NCBI GenBank assembly: GCA_040752025.1
Contig: JBFMFR010000064.1
Span: forward strand, 1-38,095
Length of the DNA stretch: 38,095 nucleotides
From: JBFMFR01 sp040752025
GTDB lineage: Bacteria > Chloroflexota > Anaerolineae > Anaerolineales > UBA4823
Reading direction: 5' to 3'
Positions within the stretch are counted from its first letter, which is position 1, and each line of letters opens with the position of its first letter. Made by a program: the position numbers and the translations under genes. This document shows, in pieces, positions 7,061-15,484 of the stretch. The notes beneath the pieces were generated by a model. That model searched no databases and was not told the origin of the DNA. It saw only the letters and a program-made list of their open reading frames with translations.

Positions 7061-9445
7061 TCAAAACACTATACGCAGGCTGGCCTCACCTTCGAAATCC
7101 AGATACAGGCGATAACAATCCGGGGCGAGCTTCTCCCAGGTGAGCGGGCGGCCCGCCAGGCTGGCAGTCTTCGGGCTGCCCGGCAGATACAGGTCCACAA
7201 CACCTTGCGCCTGGCCCGGGCGCGCCAAGCGTAATGACACCCCACCCGCCGATGGCTGCCATTCCAATACTTCCAACCCCTGAGAGATGTGCAGGTCGCT
7301 CCCTAGATATCCAGGCATGCCCGGCAGACAGCGGCGCAGCGCCACCAGCCTGACTCCGTGTGGCTCGACGCCTTTGAATTCCAGCTTGGCGCTGGCGATT
7401 TCGATGGCGCCGCTCCAAAACTCCCGCGCCAGGTAAGGGGCGTCCGCCTCCAGGCCGTAATCTGCCAGGTGCAGGGTGCAATCCTGGGGGCGCTCGTCCC
7501 AGTTGAACAGGGCCAGCAGGCGCCACGGCCCGCTGGCGCCATCCAAATCGAGGCGCAGGCGGCGGGGCGTGAGCGCGTCCAACCAATCCACCACCTGCGG
7601 GCGCTCACCGATCGGCGGGAGCATCTGCCAGGCGATGCGCAGGCGTTCGGGCGTCAGGCGCGGCAGGTCATCGGAGAACAGCACCAGGCCGCCGCTCAGG
7701 GCGATCACGGTCGCCAGGGAGTGCACCTCCGCCAGGCTCAAGCGCAGGTCCGGGCGCAGCAACAGGCAGTCCGGGTCGTTCAGCCACCAGCGGCGGTGCA
7801 GGGCAGCGCGGGTCAGGCTGTTTTGGATGGCGTTGCGGGCCGAGGGCAGGTCGGGCTCAACGTGGAAGTAAGTCTCGTGACCCATGAAGGCCGCCCGCCA
7901 GTGCGAGTCGACATCGGTCCCGATGCGCATGGCCTCCACCAGGCCGATGGCCGAGCCCAGCGGACAGCCGCAGCCCAGCAAGAAAGTGTCCTCGCCAGCC
8001 GCCTGGCGCAGCGCTTGCAGGCCAGCGCGCAGCACCTGGGCGCGCGTGCGACTGGGGTCGCGGTAGCGCCCCGGAAGAGCGGCGGCGTAGAGGAAATCCA
8101 GCTTGAGATAAGGGAAGCCCCAGGCGTGCGCGGCGGTATCGACGACCTGGCAGGCGTAGTCGAGCGCCTCCGGGTGGGTCAGGTCCAGGGCAGTGGTGAA
8201 GGTGTTCCAGATGAAACCGGCGCGCACCGGGCGGTTGAACTGCCCGCGCAGCAGCCACTCGGGATGTTCGGCTGCCAGGCGCGAGTTGGGCTGCACGATG
8301 AAGGGCGCCAGCCACAGCCCGGGCGTATAGCCGGCGGCGTGGATCTCGGCAGCCAGCGGCGCCGGCCCCCCGGGGAAGCCGCCCCGGAAAGTGAACCAAT
8401 CGCCGACCAGGGTCTGGAAGCCATCATCGATCTGCACCACCTCCACCGGCAGGCTGGCGCGCTGCTCGGCCAGGGCATGCAGGTTGCGGCGGATATCGTC
8501 GGCGGTGACTTTCTGGTAGAACTGGTACCACGAACACCAGCCCACCGGGATCGAGGCCTGCTGGAAGGCAACCGGAGGAAGCTGGTGACCGAGGGCCACG
8601 GCCTGCAAATACGGGCCCAGCGGGTCGGGGGCATCCACATCCAGGAAAGACAGGCAGGCCCAGTCGGTGACGATCTTCTCGCCCGGATCCAGGCGCGCCC
8701 CATCGCCATTGGCCCACAGGCGCAGGGCCGGCCCGGGGGAGGGCAGCCAGGCTTCCAGGGAGCCAAAGTGCTGCTGCTGGGAGAGGAACCCCGCCAGCAG
8801 CGCCAGGCGCAGACTGCGGTCACCCAACACACCGAACATTTCGCTGGCGAAGTGGCCGCGCTGGCGCGGCCGGGGCGAGCCGGCGTTGTGGCGCATGGGA
8901 GCGGTCAGGAAGCCCAGGCGCGAACGCCGCATGCGCTCATACTCGCCATAGGCGGCGCTGTAGGTCCACGATTGCCAGCCGTTGGAGAAGAAGACCGGGT
9001 TCAGGATCTTGGAGGTGTGGTTGCCGATGGATGAATTGGGCGTGTAGGGCTGGCCAGCCTCCAGCAGGGACAGGCGTTCCGGATAGACCGGCTCTACGCC
9101 GCCATTCTCAAGACTCAAACGCCACAGGAACAACGAGTGCGCTTCGGGCAAGGCGAATTCCAGGCACAAGCGCACGCCGCTGGCTTCAGGCGCCAGCGCC
9201 AGTTCCAAGACATTCATCGGGCCATAGGATGAAGCCTGCGTCTCCGGGCCAGAGAGCTCAGCGCCCTGCCAGCGCTCCAGGGCCGACAGGCGCTGGCCGC
9301 CGCGACTGTAGTCCACCCGCATGCGCGCCCCTACAATAGACAGGCCTTCGCCTCGCGGGCGCAGACTCCAGCGCGCTGCCCCAACATCCAGTTCAAACTG
9401 CAGCGCCCGGCTTTCCAGGCGGACGACACCCGTAGCAGGACTCAC
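7061..9445 (-). CDS. Alpha-galactosidase, glycoside hydrolase family 36
   Basis: A 794-residue retaining alpha-galactosidase of clan GH-D, cleaving terminal alpha-1,6-galactose from raffinose- or galactomannan-type sugars. An N-terminal beta-sandwich (about 1-280) precedes the TIM barrel. Barrel marks include WCSWYQFY at 303, VVQIDDGFQ at about 336-344 and GLWLAPF at 376. The nucleophile is Asp450 in YLKLDF, and the acid/base is probably Asp511 in RIGTDVDSHW; these assignments follow TmGalA-type enzymes. WWLNDPDCLLLR at about 553 is also typical. No signal peptide is seen, so it is cytoplasmic. The GTG start overlaps the STAS gene stop by 4 nt, so translation is probably coupled. That makes a glycosidase the last cistron of an ECF-transporter/partner-switch operon. 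No sugar transporter is in the same run. Confidence 0.88.
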   Translation of the reverse strand: MSPATGVVRLESRALQFELDVGAARWSLRPRGEGLSIVGARMRVDYSRGGQRLSALERWQGAELSGPETQASSYGPMNVLELALAPEASGVRLCLEFALPEAHSLFLWRLSLENGGVEPVYPERLSLLEAGQPYTPNSSIGNHTSKILNPVFFSNGWQSWTYSAAYGEYERMRRSRLGFLTAPMRHNAGSPRPRQRGHFASEMFGVLGDRSLRLALLAGFLSQQQHFGSLEAWLPSPGPALRLWANGDGARLDPGEKIVTDWACLSFLDVDAPDPLGPYLQAVALGHQLPPVAFQQASIPVGWCSWYQFYQKVTADDIRRNLHALAEQRASLPVEVVQIDDGFQTLVGDWFTFRGGFPGGPAPLAAEIHAAGYTPGLWLAPFIVQPNSRLAAEHPEWLLRGQFNRPVRAGFIWNTFTTALDLTHPEALDYACQVVDTAAHAWGFPYLKLDFLYAAALPGRYRDPSRTRAQVLRAGLQALRQAAGEDTFLLGCGCPLGSAIGLVEAMRIGTDVDSHWRAAFMGHETYFHVEPDLPSARNAIQNSLTRAALHRRWWLNDPDCLLLRPDLRLSLAEVHSLATVIALSGGLVLFSDDLPRLTPERLRIAWQMLPPIGERPQVVDWLDALTPRRLRLDLDGASGPWRLLALFNWDERPQDCTLHLADYGLEADAPYLAREFWSGAIEIASAKLEFKGVEPHGVRLVALRRCLPGMPGYLGSDLHISQGLEVLEWQPSAGGVSLRLARPGQAQGVVDLYLPGSPKTASLAGRPLTWEKLAPDCYRLYLDFEGEASLRIVF

Positions 9446-9810
9446 CCGTTTTCTCCCGCCTGTTCACCGCGCAGGCTGGCATAGGCGGCCTGTACGTTCT
9501 CATAGACCGGCAGGATGCGATCCAACATGGTCAGGCGCAAGGCGGTTTTCACCTGGGCGTTGGCGCTGCAGATGCGCAGCACACCGCCGTGGCTTTGCAG
9601 CGCTTTCAACCCGGTTACCAGGGCACTCAGGCCAGAAGAATCCATAAAATCTACGCCCTGCAGATCCACGATAACGCTCTTGGCCCCCAGTTCCGCCAGG
9701 TTCAGGATCACCTGGCGCACTTCTGCTGCGGCTTCGACATCCATGCGCCCGGCAGGCTGGATCACGGTGGTTTCCTTGGTCAGGGATTGGGTCTGGATTT
9801 CTAAAGGCAT
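9442..9810 (-). CDS. STAS-domain anti-sigma factor antagonist
   Basis: A 122-residue single-domain STAS protein like SpoIIAA/RsbV. When dephosphorylated, such proteins bind a RsbW-type kinase and free its target. The hallmark motif VDFMDSSGLSAL (about 64-75) contains the serine that is normally phosphorylated. Length and the beta-alpha pattern match the family. The start follows GAGGAGT. It lies 3 nt downstream of the phosphatase/kinase gene, its expected partner, and overlaps the GH36 gene by GTGA. No cognate sigma factor is adjacent. The ECF sigma factor at 32899 has its own anti-sigma gene, so the output of this switch is unknown. Confidence 0.92.
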   Translation of the reverse strand: MPLEIQTQSLTKETTVIQPAGRMDVEAAAEVRQVILNLAELGAKSVIVDLQGVDFMDSSGLSALVTGLKALQSHGGVLRICSANAQVKTALRLTMLDRILPVYENVQAAYASLRGEQAGENG

Positions 9811-9813
9811 GGC

Positions 9814-11874
9814 TTACTCCTCACAACCGCCCGCTCTACCCGGCAAATATTTTTCCAGGTGCCAGTGATTGCGCTCGCTGGACAAATGGGCATACTGGCA
9901 TACATCGAGCAGGCGGCTGGCAATAATCAAACCATAGCCGCTCACTGGGGGGTCCGTGAGCAGCACCTCTGCGGGTATATCGACCCGGTCAACAGCAGCA
10001 TCGAAGGTGGGCTGGAAAGTCGCCCCATTATCGAACATATCGATGCACAGCCGGTCAGGGTGTAGGGTGAAGCAGCCCTGCACGCGCCCGGTGTAAGGGT
10101 GCTGGCGGTAGGCGTGGGTGACCACGTTGGTGATGATTTCCGACACCGCCAACTCGATGTCGTTCAAAAAGGCCACTCGTTCCGACGGGGAGGGGAAGCT
10201 CATCTGCGCCGCCACCTGGCGAGCTTGCAGCGCCAGGGCGCGCACCGCGCTGGCTTCTGCCAGGTAGACGAAGGGGATCACCTTGCAGGGCCTGGGCGGG
10301 CAATCATCGACGCGCACCAGGAAAAGCACGACATCATCGCGCAAGGAAACCTGCTGGCGGTGCAGTTCCAGGGCTTTCAGGATGATTTCCAACTGCGCCT
10401 GAGGGGAGGCCTGGTGCATGGCCAGGAGCAGGTCGATCATGGCCTGCATGCCGAAGACGCGCCCGGTGGCGTTTTCAGCCTCGGTGACTCCATCGCTGTA
10501 CAGCATGAGCACATCGCCGGATTCCAATAAAATCTGGCGTTGGCCGAGTTCCAGTCCGGGCGTGACGCCCAGGGGCATGCCAGTGCTGCCCAGTTGCACC
10601 ACCTCCTGAGCCGAAGCGCGCCACAATAATGTTGTGGTATGCCCGGCGCTGGTGTAGCTCAGGCGCAGCGGGTTGGTTTGCAGGACCGCCAGGAAGGCGG
10701 TGATGAAGGTGCCGGAACGGTCCAGCTCTTCATAGATCAGGCGATTGATCGAACCCAGCAGTTCCGCGGGTTGGGAGTGGCGCTGCGCTTCGCTCTTCAA
10801 CGTGGCGTGGATCAGGGCGGTGAGCATGGCCGCCGGGATGCCCTTACCGGCCACATCGCCGACCATGATCGCCAGGCCGTCTTCCACCGGCTGCATGTCG
10901 TAGAAATCACCCCCGACCAGGTAAGCAGGCTTCAGGTTGGCGGCGAACTCCAGGCCGCGCAGCGAGGGCAGGTGGGTGGGCAGCAGGCTGGCCTGGATCT
11001 GGCTGGCGATCTCCACCTCATGCTCCAGGCGGCGGTTGGCTTCCTGAGCGGCGCGCGCCAGGGCTGTGCTGACCACCATGCCGATCTGCTCGGCGGCGCT
11101 CAAGAGGACTTCTTGCTCCCCGGCTTGCAACCTGGCGTTGGGATGGTTGATCAACACCAGCAGGCACTGCCGCGAGCTTTCAGCCTCGCCCAGAGAAACC
11201 GGCGCAAGGATCAGGTTGTGCAGCTCCGGCAGGCTTTCGGCGAGCTCGTCCGGCAGGCCCGACTCGCTGCTCAGGATCGTGATCGGCGCGTCGGGCTGCA
11301 GATACGCTGCGATCCTGGACGGCTGGTTGGCCAGATTGGCTGGCAGCGCCCCGCTGCCGGAAAGGTAGGTACGCATGCGCCCACCGGTTTCGCTTTCCAG
11401 CAATATCAGCCCGGTTTCCTCGGCTGCGGTCAACTGGCGCAGGGCTTTGGCCAGGCGCGTAAACAGGTACGGCAGATCGCCACCCTGGGCAACGCTGCGG
11501 GCCAGCTCGGCCAGGAAATCCAATTGGCTCCAGGCCATGCGCAGCTCTTCGCTGTACTGCTGGCTGGCGGCCTGCTCTTCGTCGAACTGATCGAGCAATT
11601 CGACCAAGAGGCGCAGCACCTGCCCGGCCCCGCCCCCCGGGTCGCGGCTGGCGATGCGAAAATCTTGCTGGGTACGCTGCGAACAGGCCAGGATCCACGC
11701 CTCGCCGCCAGCGCGGCGGCGGCTAAAACCGGCCCGGCTTTCGCTGGCCCAGCGCTGGACAGCTTCGGGCAACTCGGCCGGCGCGGCGCCGCGCCAGCCG
11801 AACAGCCTCTCGCCCGTCATGGCGCGCCAGGCTGCAACCAACTGTGGAAGACATTGTTCGAATGCCCCGGCCAT
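9814..11874 (-). CDS. RsbU/SpoIIE-type phosphatase with GAF and RsbW-like ATPase domains
   Basis: A 686-residue partner-switching regulator. An N-terminal region of about 100 residues of unclear type leads through a coiled segment into a GAF-like sensor (about 110-275). A linker (EVEIASQIQASLLP) introduces the PP2C/SpoIIE phosphatase (about 290-525), with metal-binding motifs GGDFYD, VGDVAGKGIPAA, SDGVTEAEN and DDVVLF. The C-terminal 140 residues form a HATPase_c kinase domain with N-box ELAVSEIITNVVTHA, DNGATF and GYGLIIASRLLD. Kinase and phosphatase acting on a STAS protein are therefore in one chain, and the STAS gene follows 3 nt later. A small ligand bound by GAF would set the balance; that is inference. 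It starts 10 nt after EcfT. Confidence 0.9.
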   Translation of the reverse strand: MAGAFEQCLPQLVAAWRAMTGERLFGWRGAAPAELPEAVQRWASESRAGFSRRRAGGEAWILACSQRTQQDFRIASRDPGGGAGQVLRLLVELLDQFDEEQAASQQYSEELRMAWSQLDFLAELARSVAQGGDLPYLFTRLAKALRQLTAAEETGLILLESETGGRMRTYLSGSGALPANLANQPSRIAAYLQPDAPITILSSESGLPDELAESLPELHNLILAPVSLGEAESSRQCLLVLINHPNARLQAGEQEVLLSAAEQIGMVVSTALARAAQEANRRLEHEVEIASQIQASLLPTHLPSLRGLEFAANLKPAYLVGGDFYDMQPVEDGLAIMVGDVAGKGIPAAMLTALIHATLKSEAQRHSQPAELLGSINRLIYEELDRSGTFITAFLAVLQTNPLRLSYTSAGHTTTLLWRASAQEVVQLGSTGMPLGVTPGLELGQRQILLESGDVLMLYSDGVTEAENATGRVFGMQAMIDLLLAMHQASPQAQLEIILKALELHRQQVSLRDDVVLFLVRVDDCPPRPCKVIPFVYLAEASAVRALALQARQVAAQMSFPSPSERVAFLNDIELAVSEIITNVVTHAYRQHPYTGRVQGCFTLHPDRLCIDMFDNGATFQPTFDAAVDRVDIPAEVLLTDPPVSGYGLIIASRLLDVCQYAHLSSERNHWHLEKYLPGRAGGCEE

Positions 11875-11884
11875 CCCTTAAACT

Positions 11885-12811
11885 TTAGCACGAAATCCCA
11901 GCTAAATGTGTAAAAATGATCTTAAGTCCCAATTCTCCTGCCAGGGCGAAACGCTCCAGCAAGGCTGGAGGCACCCACAGCTTACCAAAGCCGAACAACG
12001 AGAGTGTGACCGAGACAACCAGAACTAACACACCAAGAGCGATCAAAACGTAATCCCGGCGGCGGTAATGCAACTGCTCCAGCCAGGTGCGCGGCCCCAC
12101 CCCAAAAGCGCGCAGGTCCATGGCGTCGATGATATCTTCGCTGCCGATGATGGCGTGGATGGTCACCGGTACGATCAGCGGGGCCATCTTGCGCACCTGG
12201 GCGATCAGCCCGCCGCGCAGGTTCTCCAGTTCGTAGCCGCGGGCGCGCTGGGCGTCTAAGGTCAGTTGGAAATCTCGCCCGAAGGTGGGGATGAAGCGCA
12301 TGGTCAAATCCATGGCATAGGCGATCTTATCGGGCAGGCCCAGGCCACGGAAAGCCACTCCGTACAGGGCCGGGTTGAGCGAGTAGGGGATCAGGATGGT
12401 CAGGCTGGCGATGCTGAACAGGCGCAGGAACTGGCTGACGGCGAAGAAAGTGCGTTCGAGGGTCACTTCCAGGGCCGGCTGCCAGCCGAACAGGCTGAAA
12501 GGCGCTACCAGCCGGGTCACCAGGGTCTCCTGGCCGTACGCCTCAACCCCGCCGCGCCCGGTCAGGAAGGTCAGCACGGCGTAAAAGGTGACGAAGGTGC
12601 CCAGGAACAACCACGCCCGGCGGCTTTCGCGCCAGGTGATCCCAGAGGTAAGCACGAAAAACAGCCCAACTGCGAAAAAGCCGGCCAGGTAGCGCGCGTC
12701 CCAAAACAGCAGGATCGAGGCCAGGAAGCAGGCGTAGAAGATCCACCAGGCCCGAGGGTCGAAGCCCTGGATCAGCGAACGCCGCTCGCGATAGCGCCAG
12801 GTGACTAACAT
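11885..12811 (-). CDS. ecfT: ECF transporter T component (EcfT/CbiQ family)
   Basis: A 308-residue inner-membrane scaffold of an energy-coupling-factor importer, linking the S component to the ATPase pair. Several hydrophobic helices are visible, from about residue 25 to 290. The conserved cytoplasmic coupling motif is in DAQRARGYELENLRGG (about 187-202), an A-R-G signature that contacts the ATPases; a second Arg-containing motif (MDLRAFGVGPRTWL) follows at about 231-244. Length is near the family's upper range. No clear Shine-Dalgarno precedes the ATG. It follows the S-component gene by 56 nt, which contain a 15-bp hairpin, and is followed 10 nt later by the RsbU-like gene. Confidence 0.88.
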   Translation of the reverse strand: MLVTWRYRERRSLIQGFDPRAWWIFYACFLASILLFWDARYLAGFFAVGLFFVLTSGITWRESRRAWLFLGTFVTFYAVLTFLTGRGGVEAYGQETLVTRLVAPFSLFGWQPALEVTLERTFFAVSQFLRLFSIASLTILIPYSLNPALYGVAFRGLGLPDKIAYAMDLTMRFIPTFGRDFQLTLDAQRARGYELENLRGGLIAQVRKMAPLIVPVTIHAIIGSEDIIDAMDLRAFGVGPRTWLEQLHYRRRDYVLIALGVLVLVVSVTLSLFGFGKLWVPPALLERFALAGELGLKIIFTHLAGISC

Positions 12812-12823
12812 AGTGATCGGAGG

Positions 12824-12857
12824 GTGACGTGGGCCGGACTCGTCCGGCCCACATCAC
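12824..12857 (-). promoter_or_regulatory. 15-bp stem-loop between ECF S and T genes
   Basis: GTGACGTGGGCCGGA (12824-12838) pairs with TCCGGCCCACATCAC (12843-12857), with one G-T pair and a 4-nt loop. It fills most of the only sizeable gap in the seven-gene run. It has no T-run, so processing, mRNA stabilisation or an intragenic-type repeat are more likely than full termination. It shares GTGGGCYGG...CCRGCCCAC with the hairpin at 23037-23066. Confidence 0.7.
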
Positions 12858-12867
12858 GCCAGGATAA

Positions 12868-13800
12868 CTAGCGCCCGGACTGCCGGCGCACGGCGGCGTA
12901 GGCCGCTACCAGGATCGGCACCAGAATAGCGGCGAAGATCAGGTTTGGCCCGGCGGCGGGCAGGTACTCGCCGACGATCGCTACCCCAAACGGGAAGCCG
13001 TTGATCCAGATATCGGAGATAGCGGCGAAGCCGATGCCCAGCAGGTTGCCCAGCATGGCCCAGGTGACGGCGGCGGCCACATCGATGTTCGATGCGAAGC
13101 CGAAGCGCACCGCCAGCACGAGCACGAAGCCGACCAGCACGGACAGGCCAGCGAAGATCGAGATTTGGGCGTCCCCGAAGATGTTATTCTCAGGGTCGAA
13201 GAACACCATGTTGGGCGTGGTGCGGTTCAGGAAGAAGATCAGCGTGGCGATAGCTGCCAGCACAGCGCTGGTGATCAGGACGGTGTCGATGCTTTTCTTC
13301 TTATCCTTGAAGAGGAAGACCATCCCGGCGATCATGCCGACCAGGCCGTTGCCCAGGCTCCACTGCGGCGAGAGGCCGAAGCCGGTCAGGGCGTCACCGA
13401 ACATGTTGCCCACGGCCCCGCTGAACAGGCCGACCACCGGCCCGAAGGCGTAGCCGAAGAACATCGGAATGGCAATCGCCGGGCGCAGCGCCACCTGGCT
13501 GACCGAGGGCACGGCGAAGACGGTGCCGTTGAACAGGTAAGAGAAGATGGCGTAGAGGGCGGCGCCAATGGACATGTACACCACTTCGCGCGTGCCAACG
13601 TTCCAGATGTCGCGATCTCGCGTCAGCCAATAGACGATGAAAACGATCAGCAGCCCGATGGCGACGAAGATGAAGCGCATCAGAGCGGTCTCATCCAGCT
13701 TCAGGCTTTCGTTCAGCATCCCGCCGATCCATACGATCAGCAGGAAGAAGACCAATACGCCGATCAATGACAAAATCACCGAAAGCATCTTGCGATCCAT
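12868..13800 (-). CDS. ECF transporter substrate-binding (S) component with N-terminal extension
   Basis: A membrane protein of about 310 residues that would bind the transported compound. The core resembles S components: VVYMSIGAALYAIFSYLF, then ALRPAIAIPMFFGYAFGPVVG, and GLSPQWSLGNGLVGMIAGMVF. It is much longer than the usual 170-200 residues. Roughly 75 residues with two extra helices precede the core, and a further helical segment sits before the C-terminus. The frame opens at an ATG at 13806, but AGGAGG abuts that codon and lies 6 nt from the ATG at 13800, which I chose. The substrate is unknown. The SAM hydrolase at the head of the run suggests a nucleoside, methionine- or SAM-related compound, as inference only. 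Confidence 0.82.
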   Translation of the reverse strand: MDRKMLSVILSLIGVLVFFLLIVWIGGMLNESLKLDETALMRFIFVAIGLLIVFIVYWLTRDRDIWNVGTREVVYMSIGAALYAIFSYLFNGTVFAVPSVSQVALRPAIAIPMFFGYAFGPVVGLFSGAVGNMFGDALTGFGLSPQWSLGNGLVGMIAGMVFLFKDKKKSIDTVLITSAVLAAIATLIFFLNRTTPNMVFFDPENNIFGDAQISIFAGLSVLVGFVLVLAVRFGFASNIDVAAAVTWAMLGNLLGIGFAAISDIWINGFPFGVAIVGEYLPAAGPNLIFAAILVPILVAAYAAVRRQSGR

Positions 13801-13834
13801 AAACATCCTCCTTGTTGTTTTTGAAAACTCGAAT

Positions 13835-15484
13835 TTATTGTATGAACGAGTCTATTCCCTGGTGCGCCAGCGCCTCGGCGCGCATAAAGCGGCCGGTGTG
13901 CGCCAGGCACTCCAGGTTGATACGCAGAAGCGAGGTCGGCACCAGGCGGTTGGCTTTCAACCGCTCAGCATCGCCCAACACCTGCTCTGGTGAGCCATCG
14001 GCAACAATCTGGCCCTGGTTGACCAGCAGGACGCGCGTGGCAAAGATCACCGCCAGGTCTACATCGTGCGTGATGAACAGGATTGCCTCGAAATTAGGTA
14101 GCTGCAGGATGGCATCCATGAAGTCCATGTAGTTGCGGTAGTCTTGTCCGGCGGTGGGCTCATCCATGACCAGGATGCGCGAGCGCATGGCCAGGATGGC
14201 GGCGATGCTGACGCGCTTTTGTTGCCCAAACGAAAGCGCCAGCGGTGGATCCTTCTCTCTGCCCGATAGGTTGACAATCTCAAGGGCTGCTTGCACCTCC
14301 TTTTCGATCTGCTGCGGGTCGTGCCCCAGGTTGGTAGGCCCAAAAGCCAGCTCCTCTTGCACCGTTGGGGCGAATAACATGTGACTGGGGCTTTGGAAAA
14401 CGTAGCCCAACGTGCTGGCGATGTGCGCCACGCTGCTGCGGCGCGTATCCGCCCCGTCCACCAGCACGCGCCCCTGGCGCGGTTTGAGCAGCCCAATGGC
14501 GTGCTTCACCAGGGTGGTCTTCCCGGCGCCATTGGGCCCCAGGATGGCAATCACTTCGCCGCGACGGATCTCCAGGTCGACGCCTTGCAGCACAGTGCTG
14601 CGGCTTTCGTAGCCGAAGCTCACCCCCTCGAAACGCACCAGCGCGGCGTCGCCCGGGGCGGTTTCCCCGCCTGCCGGGCTGACTGCCGGAGAAAAGTGCA
14701 CTTCGGGCGGCGGCGGGTCGGCGGCGGCGCGCCCCAGGATCATCGGTGCAGGCAGCTTGATCTCGTGGTAGTTCACCACCTGCGCCAGCCCGTTTATGTC
14801 GCCCAGGTAGCGCGCCATCCCATCTTCCATAAAGAGCACCCGGTCGGGGCGCACACCCAGCACATCTTCGACCCGGTGCTCCACCATTAACACCGTCAGG
14901 CCTTCGTCGACCATGCGCCGCACGATCGCCAGGGTTTCCTGGGCGCTGGCCGGATCCAGGCTGGCCAGCGGCTCATCCAGCAGCAGGATGCTGGGGCGCA
15001 TGGCCAGGATACCCGCCAGGGCCACCTTCTGCTTTTCGCCGCCCGACAGGTTGAAGGTCTCGCGTTCGCGCAAATTTAAGATATTCAGGTAAGCCAGGGC
15101 CTCATCTACCCGTTGGATGATCTCATCCCGAGCCAGGTTCAGGTTCTCCAGGCCGAAGGCCACCTCGTTGCGCACGCGCGTCCCCAGGATCTGGCGCTCG
15201 GGGTCTTGCAGCACGGTGCCGACGATCTGCGAGATGCGCGCCAGCGACAGGCCGGCGTTGTCCTGGCCCTGGAGCAGGACTTTGCCCTGCACTTCCCCCT
15301 TGTAACTGCGCGGGATCAGCCCGTTGATGCAGCGGATCAGCGTGGTCTTGCCCGAACCGCTGGCCCCGGCCAGGAGCAGCAGCTCACCCTTCGCCATTTG
15401 CAGCGAAATATTACGGATCGACGGCTGCTCCCGGTCGCGGTAGCGGAACGTCAGGTCTTCAATTACCAGCGCAGGGTCTGACAT
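13835..15484 (-). CDS. Fused ECF transporter ATPase (EcfA-EcfA', YkoD-like)
   Basis: A 549-residue protein with two ABC ATPase domains in tandem, replacing the usual EcfA1/EcfA2 pair. First domain: Walker A around Lys46 (GASGSGKTT), signature LSGGE at 146-150, Walker B SILLLDE at 165-171. Second domain: Walker A GPNGAGKTT at 316-324, signature LSFGQ at 417-421, Walker B RILVMDE at 436-442. A proline-rich linker lies near 245-280. The start codon directly abuts the SAM hydrolase stop (no gap), so coupled translation is likely. The S component follows after about 34 nt. It energises uptake through EcfT and the S component encoded in the same run. Confidence 0.92.
   Translation of the reverse strand: MSDPALVIEDLTFRYRDREQPSIRNISLQMAKGELLLLAGASGSGKTTLIRCINGLIPRSYKGEVQGKVLLQGQDNAGLSLARISQIVGTVLQDPERQILGTRVRNEVAFGLENLNLARDEIIQRVDEALAYLNILNLRERETFNLSGGEKQKVALAGILAMRPSILLLDEPLASLDPASAQETLAIVRRMVDEGLTVLMVEHRVEDVLGVRPDRVLFMEDGMARYLGDINGLAQVVNYHEIKLPAPMILGRAAADPPPPEVHFSPAVSPAGGETAPGDAALVRFEGVSFGYESRSTVLQGVDLEIRRGEVIAILGPNGAGKTTLVKHAIGLLKPRQGRVLVDGADTRRSSVAHIASTLGYVFQSPSHMLFAPTVQEELAFGPTNLGHDPQQIEKEVQAALEIVNLSGREKDPPLALSFGQQKRVSIAAILAMRSRILVMDEPTAGQDYRNYMDFMDAILQLPNFEAILFITHDVDLAVIFATRVLLVNQGQIVADGSPEQVLGDAERLKANRLVPTSLLRINLECLAHTGRFMRAEALAHQGIDSFIQ

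Noticed and set aside
7358..9034. Long plus-strand open frame opposite the alpha-galactosidase
   Set aside because: Low-complexity Gln/Arg/Gly translation; the minus strand has full GH36 motifs.
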